This document shows, one piece after another, positions 47,726 to 56,944 of a stretch of DNA of 64,000 nucleotides (position 1 is the first letter of the stretch; every line of letters begins with the position of its first letter). Both the position numbers and the translations under genes were made by a program. Location of the stretch: positions 3,038,001 through 3,102,000 of the forward strand of contig CAWDIH010000001.1 of the NCBI GenBank assembly GCA_963802415.1, written 5' to 3'. The DNA is from DATAES01 sp963802415. Its GTDB lineage: Bacteria > Actinomycetota > Acidimicrobiia > Acidimicrobiales > JACDCH01. The notes under the pieces are model-generated. The model saw only the letters and a list, made by a program, of their open reading frames with translations, ran no database searches and had not been told where the DNA came from.

Positions 47726-49033
47726 CTACGGCTCGACGCCGTGGATGGCTTCGATGAGATCGCCAGTGTGGACGGAGGCCCCGCCACGAACGAGTTGGCG
47801 GACGAGCGCGGCCATCCCGACGCACGCGACGGCGCAGCCAACGAGCAATCCCATCTCCACGCGCAGATACAGATCGCTGCCGATCGCGGTCACGACCACG
47901 AAGGTCACCACGGCGGCCAGCCAGCACAAGGCCATCCGAGTGTGACCGCCCAGGGCGATCACCGCTTGCGCCATCGCCTGGGCGAGCATGAACAGCATGC
48001 TGCCCGCCGCCAGCAGCCCTACCGTGCGGTGTCCGAGTTGGAACCCCGGCCCGTACAGCACACGGATCACCCACGGTCCGATGACGAACGCGGCCACCAC
48101 AGCGATCGAGCCGAAGCCGGCCACGACCGAGACCAGCTTCCGGAAGCCGATGCGGAACTCGTCGAACTTGCCCGCGCTGGCGAGCGCGGAGAGCTTCGGC
48201 AACAGCGCGGCCTGCACCGCCTGAAAGAGGAACAGCGGGATGCGAGCGATGATCACAGCAGTGAAGAACTGAGAAACGAGTTCGTCCTGACCGCTGCCTG
48301 CAAGGATCTTCATCGCGATCGGGCCGCCGTTGACCAGCACCATCGCCAGCACCGATCCAGCGAGAAGGGCGCCGAGCGCGCTCGACAGCTCCGACCACGG
48401 TGCATCCGGGCCGTCGGTCACCATGCCGCGCTGACCGCGCAGCGAGATCACCACGGCCACCGCCGGAGTGATCCCCAGCGCCAGCCCGTACCAACCGGCG
48501 TAGCTGACGCCGGCCAACGCCAGCGCGACACACAGAAGGAATCGCAGCAGTGCCTCGCCGCCCACGACGACCGAGTAGGGCCTGAACCGACCCAGGCCCG
48601 AGTACGTCCCCCGCGCGAGGTACTCCACCGCGAACCCGAGCATGCCCGCGACGAGTCCGACGAAGAGGAGCCATTCGCCGTTGAAGAGTTGGCTCACCAT
48701 CAACGGGCTGACCAGCAGGAGCGCGACCAGCAGCACCAAAGCGATCAGCGATCCGAAAAGCGCTGCTCGCCGGATGACCGGACCGGTTCCGAGGCGGCGG
48801 GCGCGCCGAGCCGACAGGGCCCGGCTCACTTCCTGCTCGATGGGCAAGAAGAAGCCCGGACCGGCGACGAAGACCAGGGCCCACAACACGGACAACGGCG
48901 CGTACTCCGTCTTGCCGAGCGCCCGCGCCGCGACCACGGTGAAGCCGTAGGCGGTGATCCCCGCGATGATGAGCCCGATGCCGACCTCGGTCGTGCCCTC
49001 CGGCAATGGGTTCGACCCGCGGGCGCGGTCCAC
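47726..49033 (-). CDS. Polysaccharide/lipid flippase, MOP superfamily
   Basis: A 435-aa integral membrane protein with about 12 hydrophobic helices (GIGLIIAGITAYGFTVVAA, ALVFVAGPGFFLP, LVLLVALLLVSPLM, SIAVVAAFVIGPWVIRVLYG). The overall pattern is that of Wzx-like polysaccharide exporters rather than MurJ. The transported lipid-linked substrate is unknown; no glycosyltransferases are nearby. It starts at GTG 49033, 61 bp after pheT. Confidence 0.75.
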   Translation of the reverse strand: MDRARGSNPLPEGTTEVGIGLIIAGITAYGFTVVAARALGKTEYAPLSVLWALVFVAGPGFFLPIEQEVSRALSARRARRLGTGPVIRRAALFGSLIALVLLVALLLVSPLMVSQLFNGEWLLFVGLVAGMLGFAVEYLARGTYSGLGRFRPYSVVVGGEALLRFLLCVALALAGVSYAGWYGLALGITPAVAVVISLRGQRGMVTDGPDAPWSELSSALGALLAGSVLAMVLVNGGPIAMKILAGSGQDELVSQFFTAVIIARIPLFLFQAVQAALLPKLSALASAGKFDEFRIGFRKLVSVVAGFGSIAVVAAFVIGPWVIRVLYGPGFQLGHRTVGLLAAGSMLFMLAQAMAQAVIALGGHTRMALCWLAAVVTFVVVTAIGSDLYLRVEMGLLVGCAVACVGMAALVRQLVRGGASVHTGDLIEAIHGVEP

Positions 49034-49094
49034 GATGGGGCGGCTCAGTGATCCTCCAGTGCGAGGCAGAACAGTCTCGGCACGCTAGTTCCCG

Positions 49095-51455
49095 TCAGCC
49101 CCGCAGGGATGCACCCGTGGCCGAGACCACCGCCTCGATGCAGCGCTCACGAACCTCGGCGACCTCGGCGTCGGTCAGGGTGCGGTCCGGGGCCTGGAGA
49201 CGCAGCCGGTAGGCCAGACTGCGGCTCCTCGGGCGAAGGCCGGGTCCCCGGTAGACGTCGAAGAGGTCGAGCCGACCCAGCAGGTCGCCGCCCGATCGCC
49301 GCAAAGCGGTCTCCACGTCGGCTGCGGGCACCGAGTCGGGGGTCTCGAAGGCGAGGTCGATGTCACTCGACGGAAAACGGCTGATGGGCCGGTACCGCCG
49401 CTCGCCGTGCGGAAGCTCGAACAACCGGCCGAGGTCGATCTCGACCCACGCCACTCGTTCGGTGATGCCGTGGTCGGCCAGCACCGCGGGATCGACCTCG
49501 CCGACGACGCCGATGCGTTCGCCGGCCACGACCACTGCAGCGCCGCGCGTGGCATGCAGCCCTGGTAGCACGTCCGCGACGAGCGAGCGGTTGTCGACCG
49601 CGAGCGCGCTCGCGAGCGCCTGCCACGCCTCGACCGCCGCCGGCGCTTCCGAGCCGGCGATGGCGATGGCGAGGTTCTCGTGTTCATCCGGAAGTGGCTG
49701 CGGTTCCATCGGGCGACGGAACACGTGACCGATCTCGAACAGCGCGGCGCCCATGTTCCGATGTGACTCGTTGTAGGCGACCGTCTTGAGCAGTCCTGGC
49801 AACAGCGATGTTCGTAGAACCGACTCGTCGGCGATCAGCGGGTTCGTGATCGTGATGGGATCGTCGGCAAGGCCGGATCGGGTGACGTCGTCCGGGGCCA
49901 GGAACGGCATCGGCATCGCCTCGGCGTAGCCGAGACCGACGAGCGCATCGCGCGCGAGCCGCCGTTCGGCCTGCCGCTCGCTCAGCGCGCCGAAATGGAC
50001 CGCAGGCGGCACGACTGCCTCGATGCGCTCGTAGCCGTACATTCTGCCGACCTCTTCGATGACGTCGATCTCGGTGGACGAGTCGAGGCGCCATGACGGG
50101 ATCGTGATGTCTTGATCGTCGCCCATCGGTGTCGATGCGAACCCGATGGGCTCGAGGAGAGCTCGGATCTCCTGCCCGGTGAGGCCAGTGCCGAGGATGT
50201 CGTTGACGCGGGCCGTCCGCACGCGGACGGTCGGCGGCTTCGGCAGGTTGCCGCGCACATCGACGATGCCGTCGGCCACCGTCGAGACCGCGTCACCCAG
50301 CAGTTCGACGAAGCGGTTCTGCGCGAGGTCGATGATGAGCGGGTCGCAGCCCTTCTCGAAGCGAGCCGAAGCCTCACTGCGGATCCCGAGCCGGCGCGAT
50401 CCCTTCACGATCGTCATCGGATCGAACCACGCCATCTCGACAAGCACGTCGGCGGTGGTCTCCGAGATCTCCGAGTCGGCGCCGCCCATGATCCCGGCGA
50501 TACCACTCGGGCGATCGTTCGCGTCGCAGATGAGCAGGTCTTCGGACGTCAGCTTCCGTTCGACACCGTCGAGCGTGGTCAGCCGCTCGCCGTCGTTGGC
50601 GCGTCGCACGCGCAGACCTCCACCGCCGACCAACGTCAGGTCGTACGGATGCGACGGTTGACCGACCTCCAGCATCACGTAGTTCGACACGTCGACGACG
50701 TTGTTTATGGGGCGCATGCCGAGCAGGGTCAAGCGGGTCGCGATCTTCGTGTCCGAGGGCCGGACAGTGACGCCTTGCAGGACGCCGGCCGTGAACCGTC
50801 CACAGCCGTCCTTGTCGACGACTTCGACGGTGACGAGTGACGAAGCGGGAGGGCCGGTAGCCACCCCCGAGGTGTCCGGCGTGGGGACGGCGAACGGGAC
50901 GCCGTAGTGCGCGGCCAGGTCCCGAGCCACACCGGCCACCGACATCGCGTCGGGCCGGTTGGGGTTGATCTCGAGGTCGTAGAGGACGTCCGCTTCGATG
51001 CCGAGCGCCTCGCGCAAGGGCGTTCCGGGCTCGTGGCCGTCACCGAGGACGAGGATGGCCATGGGATCACCGGGCAGGCCGAGCTCCGGCGGCGAACACA
51101 GCATGCCGTTGGACCATTCGCCGCGCATCTTGCGGCGCGTGATCTCCATCCCGTTCCGCATCGTCGTCCCGAGTAGGGCGAGCGGCACGAGGTCGCCTTC
51201 GCTCATGTTGAACGCGCCGCAGCAGACCTGGAGTGCCTCGCCGTCGCCGGCGTCCACGTCGACGACCTGGATGCGATCCGCGTCAGGATGCGCGCGCAGC
51301 CGGAGAACTCTCGCGACGACGATGCCGTCGAGCCCTTCTCCGATGAGCGACATGTCCTCGACCGGAGTGCCGAGCGCGCCGAGCGCGTGGGCGATGTCGT
51401 CGGGATCGCGTTCGATCGGCGCGAACTCACGCAACCAGGAGAGCAGGACCTTCAT
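49095..51455 (-). CDS. pheT: Phenylalanyl-tRNA synthetase beta subunit
   Basis: The 786-aa beta subunit. The tRNA-binding OB domain (VVARVLRLRAHPDADRIQVV), B3/B4 editing domain (HPYDLTLVGGGGLRVRRA), B5 domain (GYERIEAVVPPAV) and C-terminal ferredoxin-like anticodon-binding domain (RRYRPISRFPSSDIDLAFE, SYRLRLQAPDRTLTDAEV-like) are all present. ATG 51455 overlaps the pheS stop (TGATG), as expected for equal expression of the two subunits. Confidence 0.96.
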   Translation of the reverse strand: MKVLLSWLREFAPIERDPDDIAHALGALGTPVEDMSLIGEGLDGIVVARVLRLRAHPDADRIQVVDVDAGDGEALQVCCGAFNMSEGDLVPLALLGTTMRNGMEITRRKMRGEWSNGMLCSPPELGLPGDPMAILVLGDGHEPGTPLREALGIEADVLYDLEINPNRPDAMSVAGVARDLAAHYGVPFAVPTPDTSGVATGPPASSLVTVEVVDKDGCGRFTAGVLQGVTVRPSDTKIATRLTLLGMRPINNVVDVSNYVMLEVGQPSHPYDLTLVGGGGLRVRRANDGERLTTLDGVERKLTSEDLLICDANDRPSGIAGIMGGADSEISETTADVLVEMAWFDPMTIVKGSRRLGIRSEASARFEKGCDPLIIDLAQNRFVELLGDAVSTVADGIVDVRGNLPKPPTVRVRTARVNDILGTGLTGQEIRALLEPIGFASTPMGDDQDITIPSWRLDSSTEIDVIEEVGRMYGYERIEAVVPPAVHFGALSERQAERRLARDALVGLGYAEAMPMPFLAPDDVTRSGLADDPITITNPLIADESVLRTSLLPGLLKTVAYNESHRNMGAALFEIGHVFRRPMEPQPLPDEHENLAIAIAGSEAPAAVEAWQALASALAVDNRSLVADVLPGLHATRGAAVVVAGERIGVVGEVDPAVLADHGITERVAWVEIDLGRLFELPHGERRYRPISRFPSSDIDLAFETPDSVPAADVETALRRSGGDLLGRLDLFDVYRGPGLRPRSRSLAYRLRLQAPDRTLTDAEVAEVRERCIEAVVSATGASLRG

Positions 51456-52456
51456 CAGAACTGTTCCAAGAAGCGGACGTCGTTCGAGAACAGGTCGCGG
51501 AGATCGTCGACTCCGTGCTTCTCCTTTGCGAAGCGGTCGATGCCGAAGCCGAACGCGAAGCCTTGCCACTCCTCCGGGTCGAGGCCGCAGGCCGTGAGCA
51601 CGTTCGGATGAACCATTCCGCACCCGCCGAGCTCCATGTACGCGCCGTCGGGCCGCAGGATGTCGAACTCAGCGGACGGCTCGGTGAACGGGAAGTAAGC
51701 CGGACGTAGGCGCGACGCGAAGTCACCGCCGAAGAACGCCTTGCTGAATGCGTCGATCGTTCCCGCGAGGTGGGCGAATGTGATGCCCTTGTCGATCACC
51801 AGCCCTTCGATCTGGTGGAACACCGGCATGTGGGTGGCATCAGCGGTGTCCTGCCGGAAGACGCGTCCGGGCATGACCATGTAGATCGGCGGCGGCTGCT
51901 CCTGCATCACACGGATCTGCACGGGTGACGTGTGCGTGCGCAGCAACGTCGACCCAGGTTCGCCGTAGTCGAGGTACAGCGTGTCGTACATGTCCCGCGC
52001 CGGATGGTCAGGCGGGAAGTTGAGCGCGCCGAAGTTGTGCCAGTCGTCCTCGGCCTCGGGCCCTTCGGCCACTTGGAACCCCAGGCCGATGAAAACGTTC
52101 TCCAGCCTCTCCCACGCCTGTGTCACGAGATGCTTGTGACCGTAGCGCCGGCCCCGATGCGTGTACTCCGTCAGGTCGAGTTGCTCGACCTCGAGCTGCT
52201 CGGCACGCGCTTCGGCTTCGAGCTGCGCACGCTTCGCATCGAGCGCCGTCTGCAACGCGGTCCGGGCGTCGTTGAGCGCCTGACCGATTGCTTTGCGCTG
52301 CTCGGGCGCGACAGTGCCGAGCTGCTGTCGCTGCCGGGCCACCGCGCCTCGCTTGCCGAGCAACTCGATCTCCACTTCATGCAGCTCGTCGAGCGTGTCG
52401 ACGGTGGCGATGCGGGCTGCCCCGTCCGTGGCGATGCGGGCGATGTCGTCGGTCAT
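51455..52456 (-). CDS. pheS: Phenylalanyl-tRNA synthetase alpha subunit
   Basis: Catalytic subunit of the alpha2-beta2 enzyme. A coiled-coil N-terminus leads to class II motifs: LLRTHTSPVQIRVM, GRVFRQDTADATHMPVFHQ and RPAYFPFTEPSAEFDI, with GGCGMVHPNVL near the end. Length is 333 aa. It begins at ATG 52456, 73 bp after the methyltransferase gene. Confidence 0.96.
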   Translation of the reverse strand: MTDDIARIATDGAARIATVDTLDELHEVEIELLGKRGAVARQRQQLGTVAPEQRKAIGQALNDARTALQTALDAKRAQLEAEARAEQLEVEQLDLTEYTHRGRRYGHKHLVTQAWERLENVFIGLGFQVAEGPEAEDDWHNFGALNFPPDHPARDMYDTLYLDYGEPGSTLLRTHTSPVQIRVMQEQPPPIYMVMPGRVFRQDTADATHMPVFHQIEGLVIDKGITFAHLAGTIDAFSKAFFGGDFASRLRPAYFPFTEPSAEFDILRPDGAYMELGGCGMVHPNVLTACGLDPEEWQGFAFGFGIDRFAKEKHGVDDLRDLFSNDVRFLEQF

Positions 52457-52529
52457 GTGGCTGAAAACCCTGCCGTCATGCCGGTCGCGCTGGCAATTCA
52501 GTTGGCCTCCGGGACGAGCGCGGACATCT

Positions 52530-53324
52530 TCACGCGTTCGCGGGCTCGGACTGTCGTCGCTGTCGGGCCGCTTCGAAGCAGATGACCGCGCCCGTCACTC
52601 CGACGTTGAGCGATTCTGCGCGCCCTGACATGGGCACGTGCGTCCAGCTGTCCAGGACTGGTTCGAGCACTTCGGGGAGACCGTGTGCTTCGCTCCCGAG
52701 CACGACGGCGAGCGGGCCGGTCAGGTCCGTGCGGTCATAGGGATCACCGCGGCGCGCCCCGGCCGCAAGTCGCCGCCCGCCATGCTCTCCGATCGCCTCG
52801 AGCAGTTGCACGGATCGGGCTCCGCTCGTCACCGGTATGTGCAAGATCGAACCCGCCGACGCCCGCACGCACTTCGGTGCAAACGGGTCCACGGCGTCGT
52901 CACAGAAGAGAACTGCGCCGCCGCCGGCGGCTTCGGCGATCCGCAGAAGCGTGCCGGCGTTGCCCGGGTCACTGACACCGACCAGGACGACCACCATGCC
53001 TCCGCGGTCGATGGTGCGTTCGGCGACGCCGGCGTCGTTGTCCGGCATGGGCGCGATCGCAGCGACGGCTTGTGGCGTGACTGTGTCAGTGACCTTGGCG
53101 AGCACTCCTCGCTCGAGCTCGTGGACTGGTACGCGAGCGTCCAGGTACACCTCCGGTGCGCCCCGTTCCACGAAGATCGCCTCGAGGGCGTGGCCGTGTT
53201 CGACGGCGTCGCGTACGAGGTGGGGTCCCTCGAGCACGAATGCTCGCTCCTCCCACCTGTCGCGCCTGCGGTGCACCAGCCGCCGCAGTCGCTGGACCTT
53301 CGGGTTTCGAGCGGAAAGGGTCAG
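52530..53324 (-). CDS. SpoU-family RNA 2'-O-methyltransferase; CTG start
   Basis: The SPOUT fold is shown by VVVLVGVSDPGNAGTLLRIA, ALVFCDDAVDPFAPK-like CDDAVDPFAPKCVRASAG, AVVLGSEAHGLPE and the knot motif AESLNVGVTGAVICFEA. The N-domain starts ARNPKVQRLRRLVHRR, typical of 23S rRNA TrmH-like enzymes. No ATG, GTG or TTG precedes it. The CTG at 53324 overlaps the rplT stop as CTGA and gives the expected N-terminus. Length is about 264 aa. Location after rplT and before pheS is usual in actinobacteria. Confidence 0.9.
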   Translation of the reverse strand: MTLSARNPKVQRLRRLVHRRRDRWEERAFVLEGPHLVRDAVEHGHALEAIFVERGAPEVYLDARVPVHELERGVLAKVTDTVTPQAVAAIAPMPDNDAGVAERTIDRGGMVVVLVGVSDPGNAGTLLRIAEAAGGGAVLFCDDAVDPFAPKCVRASAGSILHIPVTSGARSVQLLEAIGEHGGRRLAAGARRGDPYDRTDLTGPLAVVLGSEAHGLPEVLEPVLDSWTHVPMSGRAESLNVGVTGAVICFEAARQRRQSEPANA

Positions 53325-53668
53325 GCCTTGACCTTGGCGACCAAGCCGGCGAACGCGCCTGGGTCGGTCACGGCGAGGTCGGCGAGAATCTTGCGGTCGA
53401 CTTCGATGCCCGCTTCGCGCAGGCCGGCGATGAACCGGCTGTAGCTGATGTCGTTCTGACGGCACGCCGCGTTGATGCGCTGGATCCACAGCTTGCGGAA
53501 CTCGCCCTTGCGCGCCCGTCGGTCGCGGAACGCGTACTGCAGCGAGTGCATGACCTGCTCGTTGGCTGCTCGGTACGAGCGGCTCTTGTTGCCGTAGTAC
53601 CCCTTGGCCCGCTCGAGGGTCGCGCGGCGATGCTTCTTGCTGTGGGCGGCGGCCTTGACCCTGGCCAT
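53321..53668 (-). CDS. rplT: Ribosomal protein bL20
   Basis: 115 aa with the L20 signature RVKAAAHSKKHRRATLERAKG, FRKLWIQRINAACR and NDISYSRFIAGLREAGIE. It is a primary binder of 23S rRNA domain I and often represses its own operon. ATG 53668. It follows rpmI by 41 bp, and is the last of the infC-rpmI-rplT trio. Confidence 0.97.
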   Translation of the reverse strand: MARVKAAAHSKKHRRATLERAKGYYGNKSRSYRAANEQVMHSLQYAFRDRRARKGEFRKLWIQRINAACRQNDISYSRFIAGLREAGIEVDRKILADLAVTDPGAFAGLVAKVKA

Positions 53669-53709
53669 TGTTCATCTCTCCTTGTTCGTGCTCGGCCTGG
53701 AAACAACAG

Positions 53710-53904
53710 TCAGATGCCGAGCAGTCGCTTCATCCGGTCGCGGTCGCCGCCGGTGAGCTGCGCCTCGCGCGTGAGCCGCCGCTTCCGAGCCGGCGACTTC
53801 TTTTCGAGGAGGTGATTGTGGAACGCCTTCCGGCGGACCAGCTTTCCGGAGCTCGTGAGCTTGAATCGCTTGGCCGCACCCTTGTGCGTCTTCATCTTGG
53901 GCAT
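53710..53904 (-). CDS. rpmI: Ribosomal protein bL35
   Basis: 64 aa, strongly basic, with MPKMKTHKGAAKRFKLTSSG and KAFHNHLLEKKSPARKRRL. ATG 53904. It lies 19 bp after infC. Confidence 0.97.
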   Translation of the reverse strand: MPKMKTHKGAAKRFKLTSSGKLVRRKAFHNHLLEKKSPARKRRLTREAQLTGGDRDRMKRLLGI

Positions 53905-53923
53905 GTCGTCTCCGTGTGCGTTG

Positions 53924-54539
53924 CTACTCGGGGGGTGCGGGTGCAGAGGCGCCGTTGCCGCTCAGCTCGCCTTCGGCTTCTGCCTTGCGTTGCGCATCCC
54001 ACGCAGCCTTCGCCTTCTTGTCGGGTGCGAGAACCATCGTCATGTTGCGACCGTCGAGCTTGGGTACGACTTCGACACGAGCAAGATGAGTCACGCGCTC
54101 GGCGACATTGTCGAGGATCCGTCGTCCGAGCTCCGGATGCTGCGTCTCACGACCTCGGAACATGATCGTGACCTTGACCTTGTGCCCGTCGCCGAGGAAC
54201 TTCTCGACCTTGCGCGTCTTCGTGTCGAAGTCGCCTGTGCCGATCTTCGGCCGGTACTTCATCTCCTTGATCGAAACGTTGGTGCTCTTGCGGCGGGAGT
54301 CGCGTTGGCGCTGCGACTCCTCGTACTTCCACTTGCCGTAATCCATGATCCGGCAGACCGGGGGATCCGCCTGTGCCGCGACCTCGACAAGATCCAGGTC
54401 TTGTTCACGCGCGAATGGCGAGTGCCTCTGGGAGCGGCTTGATCCCGATCTGGGCGCCGTCTGGTCCGACGAGTCGTACCTCGCGAGCCCGAATGCGGTC
54501 GTTGATACGGGGCTCGTTGGTGGCCGGCGGCGCTGCTAT
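53924..54539 (-). CDS. infC: Translation initiation factor IF-3; one frame change and a non-AUG start
   Basis: The C-terminal part reads MDYGKWKYEESQRQRD, IKEMKYRPKIGTGDFDTK and DGRNMTMVLAPDKKAK. The N-terminal domain, INDRIRAREVRLVGPDGAQI, is in another frame. They join near 54407, where one extra G precedes CGTGAACAAGA. No ATG, GTG or TTG lies close to the N-domain. An ATA at 54539 (AAPPATNEPRIND follows) is the best candidate, and infC genes are known for AUU, AUC or AUA starts used in autoregulation. Length is about 205 aa. The short open frame MKMDPR overlaps this start. Confidence 0.9.
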
Positions 54540-54833
54540 CTCGGATCCATCTTCATGTGGGGCGTTGGTCCTCCCTGACGCTCTGTTCCTGGGTACGAAA
54601 AGAACGAAGGGCGAGCGCCGGATGAGCCGACACCCGCCCGTTGCCCCGCATCCGCTTGCTCCGGCTTCCACGAGGCGCTCAGGGTGGTCATCGACCCGGG
54701 CGCACCGAACTTCGTTCTGTGGCCGGGTGGGGAACGCCGCCGCTGTGCAGGCATAGACGAGTCCCGCTTCCCGTTTTCGGTTGTCCGCGTAGGGTACCAG
54801 TCGGTCTCACCCGAACAACACCTTGGAGCACGG
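54540..54833. promoter_or_regulatory. Divergent region between infC and DUF1844 gene
   Basis: 294 bp. On the minus strand TTGTTC (54817-54812) and TACCCT (54796-54791) are separated by 15 bp, a possible infC promoter with a leader of about 240 nt. Closer to infC, GGGAGG (about 54571) precedes the six-codon frame ATG at 54556, whose stop overlaps the ATA start. L20 leader-type structure was not confirmed by eye. DUF1844 has GGAG eight bases before its ATG. Confidence 0.4.
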
Positions 54834-55270
54834 ATGAGCTTGTGGACCCCTGGTGGCGAACATCCCGTTGACGGCGAACCAGCCTCCGCCGAGGAAGAGC
54901 ACGCTGACGGGCACGAGGAGGATCCGCTTGCGGGCCTCACCCCGGAAGAGCGCGAGCGCCGCGACGGCCATGGCCGCGGAGATGGACGACGTGCGTCGCC
55001 AGCTCGCGTCGGTGCCCGCCGCGGTAGTCGTCGCGAACCACGTGATGGGGCTCTATCGAGCTCGGCGCGATCCACCTGTCGACCGATCCACCGAACTTCA
55101 AGGAAGCGCAGCTCGCCATCGACGCGATGGGTGTGATCATCGAAGGGCTCGGCGGACGCCTCGGCGAGAACGAAGCGACGCTCGCAGACGCACTGGGTCA
55201 ACTCCGGCTCGCGTACGTCCAACTGCGCAACGCTGCGACTGATGAAACAGGTGCGTCACACGACGGCTGA
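54834..55270 (+). CDS. DUF1844-family protein; two frame changes
   Basis: The N-terminal frame (MSLWTPGGEHPVDGEPA to LTPEERER) continues one frame away with ATAMAAEMDDVRRQLASVPA and VANHVMGLY, and then again with ELGAIHLSTDPPNFKEA, LAIDAMGVIIEGLGGRLGEN and LRLAYVQLRN. Extra bases near 54960 (C) and 55059 (C) explain both changes. The restored 145-aa protein matches DUF1844, small proteins often encoded beside infC in actinobacteria. The function is unknown. Confidence 0.8.
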
Positions 55271-55292
55271 CTCGCGCCGCGCATGTCGATCG

Positions 55293-55496
55293 CTACGTCG
55301 GCTTGATCGCCGTCGCTTCCCATTGTCCGTTCCTTCCAGGAACCACGTCGAAGCTGACGACGGTGCCGACCTCGATGGTCCGCGTGCCGTCGGCGATGGC
55401 GGTGCAGTGGAAGAAGTGCTCCTCTGCGGTGGGGTCTTCGCGGACCGTGCCGAAGCCTTTGGCGTCGTCGAACGACACGACGGTGCCAGAGGGCAT
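55293..55496 (-). CDS. Cold-shock domain protein
   Basis: 67-aa OB-fold protein of the CspA family: GTVVSFDDAKGFGTVRED corresponds to RNP1 (KGFG) and EEHFFHCTAI to RNP2. It binds single-stranded RNA or DNA. ATG 55496 overlaps the hisG stop (TGATG), which places it in the rib-hisG transcription unit. Aromatics in RNP2 (HFFHC) are kept; the RNP1 spacing is short. Confidence 0.88.
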   Translation of the reverse strand: MPSGTVVSFDDAKGFGTVREDPTAEEHFFHCTAIADGTRTIEVGTVVSFDVVPGRNGQWEATAIKPT

Positions 55497-56371
55497 CAGT
55501 GAACGATCTTGGCCAGCGGGAGCTCGATGATGTCGGATGCGCCCGCGTCCTTGAGCGCCGGGATCAAAGTGTTGATCGTCGCCTTCGGTACGACGGTCTC
55601 GACCGCGAAGCCGTCCTCACCGAAGAGCTTGGAGACCGTGGGCGACTTCATCGACGGCACGAGCGCGATCACCGCGTCGAGGTCGGACTCGGAGACGTTC
55701 AGCTTGACGAGCACCTTGCCGCGCGCTTCGAGCGTGCCCGACAGCAACGTCTGGACCTGTGCCATTGCGTGCGCCTTCGCCGGGTCCGTCGCGCTCACGG
55801 GATTGGCGATCAACTCGGTGTGCGAGGTGAGGATGGTGTCGATGATCTTCAGGCCGGCGGCGCGTAGGGCCCGCCCGGTCTCGGTCAGATCGACGATGCA
55901 GTCGACGATGTCGGGGACCTTTGCCTCGGTGGCCCCGTAGCTGAGACGCACGTCGGCGTCGATGCCCTTCTTCTCGAAGAACCGGCGCGTCAGCTCGGGA
56001 TACTCACTGGACACGCGTACGCCCTGCGGCAGGTCCTCGACCTTCGCGGCCGGGCTGTCGGCGGGGACGGCCACGACGATCTTCACGGGCCGTGCGCTCA
56101 CCTTGGAGTACTGCAGCTCGCCGAGGGAGACGACGTCGCTGCCGGTCTCCTCGATCCAGTCGCGTCCGGTGATACCGAGATCGAAGAGCCCGTCCGCGAC
56201 GTACCGGGGGATCTCCTGTGGGCGCAGGATACGGACCTCGTCGATCCTCGGATCGTCGATCGAGGCTTTGTACTCGACATCCGACGATCGTCCGACCGGC
56301 AGGTCGGCCGCCTCGAACAGCTCCAACGTCTGCTTCTCGAGGGAGCCCTTCGGCAGCACGATCTTCAGCAT
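55496..56371 (-). CDS. hisG: ATP phosphoribosyltransferase, long form
   Basis: First step of histidine synthesis. The catalytic domain begins LKIVLPKGSLEKQTLELF and contains DLGITGRDWIEE and the PRPP loop IVDLTETGRALRAAGLKII. The last 80 residues (VVPKATINTLIPALKDAGA) are the ACT-like histidine-binding domain of the long form. ATG 56371 starts the conserved strand. Length is 291 aa. No other his gene is nearby. Confidence 0.95.
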   Translation of the reverse strand: MLKIVLPKGSLEKQTLELFEAADLPVGRSSDVEYKASIDDPRIDEVRILRPQEIPRYVADGLFDLGITGRDWIEETGSDVVSLGELQYSKVSARPVKIVVAVPADSPAAKVEDLPQGVRVSSEYPELTRRFFEKKGIDADVRLSYGATEAKVPDIVDCIVDLTETGRALRAAGLKIIDTILTSHTELIANPVSATDPAKAHAMAQVQTLLSGTLEARGKVLVKLNVSESDLDAVIALVPSMKSPTVSKLFGEDGFAVETVVPKATINTLIPALKDAGASDIIELPLAKIVH

Positions 56372-56397
56372 CGGGTCATTCTCCCATCCCCCTCCTC

Positions 56398-56450
56398 CGA
56401 TTCGGCGTTCGTTAGCCACACCTTGTGTGCCTCATGCACGCAATTTCGAG
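56398..56450 (-). repeat. Palindromic intergenic repeat, copy B (ribH-hisG gap)
   Basis: It shares TTCGGCGT and ATGCACGCAATTTCGAG with copy A (41790-41843) at the same 25-base distance. The inner part contains CACAC-CTT-GTGTG and reads as if inverted relative to copy A. The 3' side supplies the last codons and stop of ribH. Confidence 0.6.
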
Positions 56451-56944
56451 TTGGGCTTGGAGATGGAGGTGAGCAGTCGGGCCATCTCGACCGCGGTCTG
56501 GGCAGCCTCTTCGCCGACGTTGTGTCCGCCAGCGGGCTCGGAACGGCACAGCGCCTGGTCGAGGTTCTCCGTGGTGAGGACGCCGAACACGATGGGAAGT
56601 CCGGTGTCCAGCCCCACCTGTTGGATGCCGCGGGCGCACTCTCCGGCGACGAGGTCGAAGTGGGCGGTGTCGCCACGGATGACACAGCCGATGCAGATGA
56701 CGGCGTCGACGTCGCTCGCGGTGGCGAACGCCTTCGCCGTCACGGGGAGCTCGAACGACCCTGGTACCCACACCTCGGTCACGTCGTCGTGAGCCACGTT
56801 GCAGTCGCGCAGGCCGCGCCTCACACCGTCGAGCAGCCGAACCGTGACGTGGTCGTTGAAGCGGCCGCACACCACCGCGATCCGCAACCCTGTGCCGTCG
56901 CGCTCGGGTGCCTGGCGGTTGGCGGCCACGACGTCACGGGACAT
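56432..56944 (-). CDS. ribH: 6,7-dimethyl-8-ribityllumazine synthase
   Basis: Penultimate step of riboflavin synthesis. IAVVCGRFNDHVTVRLLDG, WVPGSFELPVTAKAFA, CIGCVIRGDTAHFDLV and FGVLTTENLDQAL are the family motifs, including the active-site histidine (AHFDLV). Length is 170 aa. The C-terminal NSKLRA is encoded by the palindromic repeat. It overlaps ribBA by 11 bp. Confidence 0.96.
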   Translation of the reverse strand: MSRDVVAANRQAPERDGTGLRIAVVCGRFNDHVTVRLLDGVRRGLRDCNVAHDDVTEVWVPGSFELPVTAKAFATASDVDAVICIGCVIRGDTAHFDLVAGECARGIQQVGLDTGLPIVFGVLTTENLDQALCRSEPAGGHNVGEEAAQTAVEMARLLTSISKPNSKLRA

